Source: Flabesymbios commensalis (taxonomy: Eukaryota; Annelida; Polychaeta; Terebellida; Flabelligeridae). Taken from it: a stretch of 64,000 nucleotides of DNA. Every line of letters starts with the position of its first letter. Position 1 is the stretch's first letter. Location of the stretch: the NCBI GenBank assembly GCA_964017125.1, contig OZ024909.1, forward strand, positions 72,237,396 to 72,301,395, given 5' to 3'. Made by a program: the position numbers and the translations under genes. This document shows positions 56,281-64,000 of the stretch, piece by piece. The notes beneath the pieces were generated by a model that was not told the DNA's origin, did not search any database, and saw nothing but the letters and a program-made list of their open reading frames with translations.

Positions 56281-59200
56281 CTGATAATCTCTTGGGCACG
56301 AGGGGCTCACTGCACACTGTGTAAACTTCACCCTGGGAGAGTGAACGGCTCGATATACACTGGGTGAACCTCATTTTTCAGGCCCAGTTATGGATGAGGG
56401 GCCCACTGCACACTGGCTAAGCATCATCCTTGGGATGGACGAGGGGCTCGCTGCACACTGGGTAAACCTCATATTGCAGGCAGTGTCAGGGATGAGGGGC
56501 TCACTGCACACTGGGCAAACCATATCTCTCAGTAGGGATGAGGGGCCCACTACACACTGGGTAAACCTCCTCTCTCAAGAGGGATGAGGGGCACACTGGG
56601 TAAACCTCCTCGCTCTGGAGGGATGAGGGGCCCACTGCACAATGGGTAAACCTCCTCTCTCAGGAGGGATAAGGGGCCCACTGCACACTGGCTAAACCTC
56701 ATCTCTCAAGAGGGATGAAGGGCCCACTGCACACTGGGTAAACCTCCTCTCTCAGGAGGGATGAAGGGCCCACTGCACACTGGGTAACCCTCTTCTCTCA
56801 AGAAGGATGAAGGGCCAACTGCACACTGGGTAAACCTCCTCTCTCAGGAGGGATGAAGGGCCCACTGCCCACTAGGTAATACTTCTCTCTCAGGAGGGAT
56901 GAGGGGCCCACTGCACACTGGGTAAACCTCCTCTCTCAAGAAGGATGAAGGGCCCACTGCACACTGGGTAAACCTCCTCTCTCAGGAGGGATGAAGGGCC
57001 CACTGCACACTAGGTAAACCTCCTCTCTCAGGAGGGATGAGGGGCCCACTGTACACTAGGTAAACCTCCTCTCTCAGGAGGGGCGAAGGGCCCACTGCAC
57101 ACTAGGTAAACCTCCTCTCTCAGGAGGAGCGAAGGGCCCACTGCACACTGGGTAAACCTCCTCGCTCAGGAGGGATGAGGGGCCCACTGCACACTGGGTA
57201 AACCTCCTCTCTCAGGAGGGATGAAGGGCCCACTGCACACTAGATAGACCTCCTTTCTCAGGAGGGATGAAGGGCCCACTGCACACTGGGTAACCCTCCT
57301 CTCTCAAGAAGGATGAAGGGCCAACTGCACACTGGGTAAACCTCCTCTCTCAGGAGGGATGAAGGGCCCACTGCACACTAGGTAATACTCCTCTCTCAGG
57401 GGGGATGAGGGGCCCACTGCACACTGGGTAAACTTCACCCTGGGAGAGTGAACGGCTCGATATACACTGGGTGAACCTCTGATAATCTCTTGGGCACGAG
57501 GGGCTCACTGCACACTGTGTAAACTTCACCCTGGGAGAGTGAACGGCTCAATATACACTGGGTGAACCTCATTTTTCAGGCCCAGTTATGGATGAGGGGC
57601 CCACTGCACACTGGCTAAGCATCATCCTTGGGATGGACGAGGGGCTCGCTGCACACTGGGTAAACCTCATATTGCAGGCAGTGTCAGGGATGAGGGGCTC
57701 ACTGCACACTGGGCAAACCATATCTCTCAGTAGGGATGAGGGGCCCACTACACACTGGGTAAACCTCCTCTCTCAAGAGGGATGAGGGGCACACTGGGTA
57801 AACCTCCTCGCTCTGGAGGGATGAGGGGCCCACTGCACAATGGGTAAACCTCCTCTCTCAGGAGGGATAAGGGGCCCACTGCACACTGGCTAAACCTCAT
57901 CTCTCAAGAGGGATGAAGGGCCCACTGCACACTGGGTAAACCTCCTCTCTCAGGAGGGATGAAGGGCCCACTGCACACTGGGTAACCCTCTTCTCTCAAG
58001 AAGGATGAAGGGCCAACTGCACACTGGGTAAACCTCCTCTCTCAGGAGGGATGAAGGGCCCACTGCCCACTAGGTAATACTTCTCTCTCAGGAGGGATGA
58101 GGGGCCCACTGCACACTGGGTAAACCTCCTCTCTCAAGAAGGATGAAGGGCCCACTGCACACTGGGTAAACCTCCTCTCTCAGGAGGGATGAAGGGCCCA
58201 CTGCACACTAGGTAAACCTCCTCTCTCAGGAGGGATGAGGGGCCCACTGTACACTAGGTAAACCTCCTCTCTCAGGAGGGGCGAAGGGCCCACTGCACAC
58301 TAGGTAAACCTCCTCTCTCAGGAGGAGCGAAGGGCCCACTGCACACTGGGTAAACCTCCTCGCTCAGGAGGGATGAGGGGCCCACTGCACACTGGGTAAA
58401 CCTCCTCTCTCAGAAGGGATGAAGGGCCCACTGCACACTAGATAGACCTCCTTTCTCAGGAGGGATGAAGGGCCCACTGCACACTGGGTAACCCTCCTCT
58501 CTCAAGAAGGATGAAGGGCCAACTGCACACTGGGTAAACCTCCTCTCTCAGGAGGGATGAAGGGCCCACTGCACACTAGGTAATACTCCTCTCTCAGGGG
58601 GGATGAGGGGCCCACTGCACACTGGGTAAACCTCCTCTCTCAAGAAGGATGAAGGGCCCACTGCACACTGGGTATACCTCCTCTCTCAGGAGGGATGAAG
58701 GGCCCACTGCACACTAGGTAATACTCCTCTCTCAGGAGGGATGAGGGGCCCACTGCACACTGGGTAAACCTCCTCTCTCAAGAAGGATGAAGGGCCCACT
58801 GCACACTAGGTAAACCTCCCCTCTCAGGAGGGATGAGGGGCCCACTGCACACTAGGTAAACCTCCTCTTTCAGGAGGGGCGAAGGGCCCACTGCACACTA
58901 GGTAAACCTCCTCTCTCAGGAGGGGCGAAGGGCCCACTGCACACTGGGTAAACCTTCTCGCTCAGGAGGGATGAGGGGCCCACTGCACACTGGGTAAACC
59001 TCCTCTTTCAGGAGGGATAAGGGGCACACTGCACACTGGGTAAACCTCCTCTCTCGAGAGGGATGAAGGGCCCACTGCACACTAGGTAGACCTCCTCTCT
59101 CAGGAGGGATGAAGAGCCCACTGCACACTGGGTAACCCTCCTCTCTCTCTCAAGAAGGATGAAGGGCCCACTGCACACTGGGTAAACCTCCTCTCTCAGG

Positions 59201-59600
59201 AGGGATGAAGGGCCCACTGCACACTAGGTGAACCTCCTCTCTCAGGAGGGATGAGGGGCCCACTGCACACTAGGTAAACCTCCTCTCTCAGGAGGGGCGA
59301 AGGGCCCACTGCACACTAGGTAAACCTCCTCTCTCAGGAGGGGCGAAGGGCCCACTGCACACTGGGTAAACCTCCTCTATCAGGAGGGATGAAGGGCCCA
59401 CTGCACACTGGGTAAATCTTCACTAAAGAGGGATGAAGGGCCCACTGCACACTAGGTAAACCTCCTCTCTCAGGAGGGATGAAGGGCCCACTGCACACTA
59501 GGTAAACCTCCTCTCTCAGGAGGGATGGGGGGCTCACTGCACAGTGGGTAAACCTCCTCTCTCAGGCGGGGCGCGCCACACACTGTATGGGTAAACCTCT
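56281..59600 (-). repeat. 46-bp satellite array, inverted, right arm
   Basis: Monomers read GGGTAAACCTCCTCTCTCAG / GAGGGATGAGGGGCCCACTGCACACT, the inverse of 48313-50625. A block of about 1.15 kb (56281-57431) is repeated almost perfectly at 57479-58629. The outer end decays at about 59580-59600 (GGCGGGGCGCGCCACAC...). Short open frames in it are repeat by-products. Confidence 0.93.
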
Positions 59601-60448
59601 GCATTATAATAAATGCTCCCTACACTGAGATGTGGGCCTGTGCATTGGCCCATCGGTGCCGCATGACGAGTAACTGTGGATGATCTCACGATTGATGTAC
59701 CTGCCTGTCCAGAATTTTGCACACAATCAATCAATCAATCAATCCCTCAGCTAAACAAAAGCTAATATTCCTACCACTATTCTCCACACACAGATGTCGC
59801 TCAGGTAAACTCCCACTGCATCTCTGTAAGCAGGCGCCATGTTTCAACAGAAACTGCTCATTTCGAGTAGTTTGGTTGTTATACCAACTGTAAGCTTATA
59901 AACACGCTTGAGTGTCCTAGATATATATGGCAAATATAAAATATACTCCGCCACTTATGAGTTTTTTATTCACAGAGAAATAGAAAAACATCAAGGGATT
60001 ACTTTCTCTACCTACGCGCTGCTGTTAGAAGGTTTATGTTATTGTTTTCTGACATAAGTTTCAATCGGGTTCACAACACTGGCAAATAAAAATTGCTGAA
60101 TGACATGCGAATTATGATGGCTCAATTTATCCATAACTGAACAGAGTAATTAGATATTACCTGCAGCAAACTATTAGAATAAACGAAATAGTTAAAAAAT
60201 GATCAATAATCAGTCCAGGTGAACATCTAAATAGATCCGTGGTTACGTGAATGGTTATTCACAACCTGATTCTCGGGTGGTAATGGCTGATACATTAGGT
60301 TAATCGCCATGCGTGCTTACGGCAAAATCGGCTTGTGGTATCAGAGATATAATCTCTGAGGTCAGAATGGCCTACCACTGCACCACAGTAACAGATGGCC
60401 ATGGCAGTACATCGTACAACCAAAACTAAATACACATTAGTCTACAAT

Positions 60449-60590
60449 CAGAGGTGGGCAAGTGATCGCCACATCGCCACATGTGGCGACAGAAACAAAA
60501 TGTGTGTAATGTAAATATTGAAAAATGAGCACCCAAAAGTAGTCATTTCAATTTTGTGGTGACAGGGCTCATTTCGCCTGCCCACCCCTG
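60449..60590. mobile_element. Short hAT-like MITE
   Basis: CAGAGGTGGGCAAGTG at the left is inverted as CGCCTGCCCACCCCTG at the right. CAGRGGTGGGCA is a typical hAT terminus. ACAAT flanks both sides (60444-60448, 60591-60595), shorter than the usual eight-base hAT duplication, so the duplication may have partly decayed. The interior includes the palindrome CGCCACATGTGGCG. Confidence 0.7.
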
Positions 60591-60891
60591 ACAATATGAG
60601 ATTTTGTCAAAAGACAGGGGATAAATAATAGCCATCCATAAATAGTATTTTCGCTAAACACCTTAAAACACATTATAGTATAGAAGAGATAAATAAAGAA
60701 AAAAGTATAATGCTGAACGAAACAGCAAAAAGGGACACTATTCTAAGCCTATAAGTTTACGCATCTAATCCATATAAGCATTTATTCTAGCTTCGATCAT
60801 CTATTTCAGACAGAGATGCCTGTTTGTGAAGCTGTAACATCTCGATCTTGTCCGACTTCAGTAGGGCCGAGCGAACCTGGCAAGATTAGGA

Positions 60892-61177
60892 CTAACGAGT
60901 CCAGCTCGTGCCAGGAATAACTGTGTCAGCTGGTTTCTCGCTTTCCTCGTTTATTCCGTCCCCGACAGTCAACCCGAGCAGACGCGTCAAGCGAGCTGCT
61001 CCAAGGAGCGCAAAGCAAGTTGGCTCGATTGTCATTCCCCGCTGTGAGCTATGCATAGCGCTATCTGATCCATCCACAATGAATGGACACGTTGACATCA
61101 TCTGGTTATCATATTTGATTCTTCCTGTTACTGCGGAACCGGCAAGCACGAGACCCGATTGCAAGTTTGAGAGTTAG
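60892..61177. other. GC-rich segment open on both strands
   Basis: Both strands keep a frame of about 90 codons open over the same interval, which is richer in G+C and CpG than its surroundings. A TGACGTCA site follows 15 bases to the right. Neither translation resembles a family I know, and neither has a convincing ATG or splice context. It could be a promoter-associated CpG-rich patch or part of an unrecognised repeat. Confidence 0.25.
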
Positions 61178-63319
61178 AGAACGACTGGGGATGACGTCAT
61201 AACTTAAATATTGGTGACCACGACGTAATCTACCGTTCAATCATCAGATTGACACTGCAAAAATGGAGGCTTAAAATTATTTTTTTAGGGGAAAAAAATG
61301 TCGCATCATTTTTTTAAGGTACATAAGGATTTCGGGTCAGAATGTAGGCCTACAGATAATGCTACTAGGTCAGTTAGAAACATTGTGCGGCGAGAGGTTT
61401 ACGTGTTTTTCGCCTTAGAGTGAAACAATTCATAATTTCAGTGCGAAAGTGGTCTTGAGAATTTCCAAGATGGCCGACTTCGAATAAAAACGATAAATTG
61501 ACAAATTTTAGACAAATTAGTCTAACTCCTGAAATTATTTTAAATTTGAAAATGTATTTTTCCTCGTTCTGCCACTGTAGGCGAAGGGGAGGGAAATATT
61601 TTCAAGTTTTATAAAAAATCAGCTAACCAAATCCAAGTGGCACGATTTAATGAGAATTAATCCACCAAAATTTTCCATTGCAAAATATATTTTCTGATCA
61701 AAATTCTGATGTCAGAATTGATAAATTACCACAATTTTTAGTAGATTTTAGGGCCATGTAGAATTGTCAGCCTATGTGTATGAATAAAAGGTCCTAACTG
61801 GTCTGTTAAATATATTAATGTTTTGACAGTAGATCGAACGCATACCCCAAATTACAAAATATAATCATGTTTTTCTTTCAGAGAGGCGATCTACTGTGCT
61901 AAATACTATGTTTTGATAAGTCAGTTTGCAGTTACCGGCGCAAAAATTAGGCAGACACACTGTTTCCCCTTGCTTGGCTACTGAGGTCACGGCCACGCGC
62001 GAAACCCGCTATCACGAAATGCTTCGGTACCCAAAGCTCATTAATATTTACATAAATTTGGCAGCCAAAACCTTCCACAAGCTGAGACCCAAAATGCAAT
62101 TCTGGGGAGATTCCAGACACGTGCTCTGGCAGCCATGATGGATGTCTAGATTTGGTCCAAAATATTGAACCTATTCTATCACTTAAAAAAAATATTTTTG
62201 GACATCTACTGAGATCAAATATAATGTTTTTAAAATATTTTTTCTGGCAAATATAAATTAATAATCGCGCTTTGTGTAAATACACAGCTCGATTTTTTAT
62301 CAATTCTTTTAACAAAAGATTATATATTTTTCTCCACTTTAAATCTGTGACGTGTGCACAACACACCGTCAAGTGAGCGCTTCGAGACACGCACAACTGT
62401 CAGCCGGATTAGTGAATATATTAATAAGCTATCGCATCGTCATGCTGGCACACTTCGAGGGAAATTTCCACAATAACCAATGCTACCATACCATATTTCG
62501 AAAATACGAAGCAGAATGATTTTGCTGTAATTGTTAATTTTTCTCAAGGAAAAAAAATCCCTGGGAAGCATTCGCAATTGAATTCTATTCTATATAGTCA
62601 TAATAGACTTCTGTCAGTCAAATAAGATTTTCAAAATTGTATTTTCCAGCTCAAGTCAAACTGTAGGAAAATTATTACAGCTTGATCTATTACCACAAAA
62701 TTTATTCGGAAGAAAGATATTTTGACAATTACAGATATTTGTGCTCAGTAATCTCACTAATCTACACTTCATTTTCCCATCCAACTTCATGTGCTCCTAA
62801 CTTAGACGAACAGTAACCTTCCTACATCATGACAAAACAAATGATAGCTATGCTCGTCAATTCCGCTCGCAGCGGGGAGTGAGGATCCACACACCCTAAG
62901 ACGCGGAGTGTGCGCTAACAAGGCAACCAGTAACTGGCATAGTCAAAAAACATGTCATTTTAAACACACTTAGTCATGCGTAGTTAGCCTTATATAGGTC
63001 CGCAGACAAAGTGCTTTAATAGTTAGATACATTTCAAAACCTAAACTTCAAAATGTCTGAAAGAGAGATAGTGAGAGATTTGGTTTGACATCACCACAGC
63101 ATAACGGTGCTCGCCAGAAAGATTCTTATATTATCCTCTTGGGGACGATAATACGTCAATGCTCAAAGAAACGGCGGCAGAGTAAAATAGAGTGAAATCC
63201 CATTTCTTGAGAATCACAAGAGATCATTGAAGACAGAGTGAGTTATTAAGAAGTGATCAAGAAGCCCATCTCCAGTTTATCATCGGTCGTCAAGGCGATC
63301 AAAGAATCTTCCTAAGTCT

Positions 63320-63985
63320 GAAATAGCAATCTTTTATCCAACTGACGTCAAACTTTGGTTAAATCTAATCGAAACAAAGTTCGATTTGCATGATATAACT
63401 GACGACGACGAACGTTATCGACTGACTTGCGTGCTTTGTCAGGTGAGGTGGCATCTGATGTGCTTGACATATTATTACAACCATTTTTGCAATCAAAAAT
63501 ACCTCAACCTCAAGAACGTCAACGTCGGAACGAGTTAACAAAGTTATTTCGGGATAGAAACTAGGAGCCGACATACCGTCTCGTTTCTTCAAGCGACTTC
63601 AGCAGACTGCCGGTTTTGGGGCAGTTGATGGCAAAGCTGTCATACGCCAGGCGTTTATCCGACAGATGCCGAATTCCATCAGAGGACTTTTAGTTACACA
63701 ACCAGACAGCACATCGTTGGAGAGTCTAGCCAACCTGGCAGATAGAGCCTTAGCTTCGAAAACAACGGGAAAGACACAAATGTGGGAGTATCTGAGATCA
63801 ACACAACATCGAAGAATTTAGATTTTAAAAATATTCAGACTTATAGAAGGCATTTCGAAACGCATAGAAACATCAGGTGCCAAGAAGAAGCAGTTTATTA
63901 ATAAGCCGTCTGCAGCCAGCAGCTACAACAGAACATTTGTTAAATCGCCAGCTTTTCCATATGTTAATGCAAAACCTTTAATATA
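63320..63985 (+). pseudogene. Fossil Ty3/Gypsy-type LTR retrotransposon, gag part
   Basis: A plus-strand segment resembles the start of the capsid region of invertebrate Ty3/Gypsy gag: the motif F.P.DVKLW...IETKFDLH..TDD is followed by blocks typical of gag helical regions and a basic C-terminal stretch. It is broken, with at least two or three disruptions, and it leaves the window at the right, so no protease, polymerase or LTR can be judged. The decay suggests an old, inactive copy. Only the family-level call is offered. Confidence 0.6.
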
Positions 63986-64000
63986 ATGCTTTGAATAATC

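Larger units (their letters stand above)
48310..59600. repeat. Giant mirror-symmetric palindrome of two satellites (foldback-like)
   Basis: The order is 46-bp satellite (48313-50625), roughly 39-bp satellite (50626-53020), non-satellite spacer (53021-53955), inverted 39-bp satellite (53956-56280), inverted 46-bp satellite (56281-59600). The two arms are reverse complements in both sequence and order. The excess length of the right arm is explained by a 1.15-kb internal duplication. Long inverted arms made of tandem subrepeats are known from foldback transposons such as the sea urchin TU family. No transposase, clear outer terminus or target duplication is visible, so mobility is inference. 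Confidence 0.9.
59601..63319. other. Right flank, largely unassigned
   Basis: It contains an (AATC)n microsatellite (about 59725-59744), a short hAT-like element (60449-60590) and a GC-richer segment open on both strands (60892-61177). A perfect CRE-type TGACGTCA is at 61192-61199. A segment with GCTCATTAATATTTACATAA (about 62036) looks like a dispersed repeat. No exon of a known gene is recognised. Confidence 0.5.

Noticed and set aside
48313-59600. CRISPR-like appearance (short regular repeats)
   Set aside because: The repeats are contiguous with no unique spacers, and the genome is eukaryotic with introns.
48310-59600. Polinton or other large virus-like element as explanation for the long inverted arms
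   Set aside because: The arms are satellites, the centre has no capsid, polymerase or integrase-like frame, and the spacer is under 1 kb.
56390-59734. Open frames in the right satellite arm, two of them identical
   Set aside because: Identity comes from the 1.15-kb duplication of satellite DNA. There is no coding signal.
61947-62396. 149-codon minus-strand open frame
   Set aside because: The opposite strand is also partly open, the sequence contains dispersed-repeat phrases, and no known domain is seen.

Overview
The window is animal nuclear DNA: two conserved protein-coding genes split by GT-AG introns sit in AT-rich sequence crowded with small DNA transposons, satellites and hairpins. The frequent TAGGCCTA motif, the sea-urchin-like foldback architecture and the repeat style suggest a marine invertebrate, possibly an echinoderm. 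That taxonomic guess is weak; bivalve-like repeats are also present.

Region 1-12.9 kb (+ strand) holds the last fifteen coding exons of a CLPTM1L (CRR9) orthologue, a multi-pass ER membrane protein; the N-terminal exon lies left of the window. Region 18.8-44.1 kb (- strand) holds a complete four-exon PDCD5 gene. A 22.3-kb first intron separates its N-terminal exon (44050-44115) from the rest. The two genes converge tail to tail, with a 1.5-kb minisatellite (16.2-17.7 kb) between them.

The long PDCD5 intron contains an apparently intact pogo-type transposase gene (29760-31574, same strand as PDCD5) inside about 240-bp terminal inverted repeats. It also contains a 160-bp tandem repeat element resembling HINE/pearl-type Helitron derivatives, several families of TTAA-flanked MITEs with central hairpins, and clear cases of nested insertion. 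Two inverted copies of a 1.3-kb TA-flanked element lie in the CLPTM1L and PDCD5 introns. A composite repeat occurs twice (38.3-42.5 and 44.2-46.7 kb). The right copy supplies the empty sites that date two insertions in the left copy.

The most striking structure is at 48.3-59.6 kb, an 11-kb mirror-symmetric palindrome. A 46-bp satellite and a roughly 39-bp satellite form the left arm. After a spacer of about 0.9 kb they recur in reverse order and on the opposite strand. The right arm carries a near-identical 1.15-kb internal duplication and a later TTAA-targeted insertion. The architecture recalls foldback (TU-like) transposons, but no transposase or target-site duplication was found.

The last 4 kb is mostly unassigned sequence with a short hAT-like element, ending in a degraded Ty3/Gypsy-type gag fossil that runs off the window.
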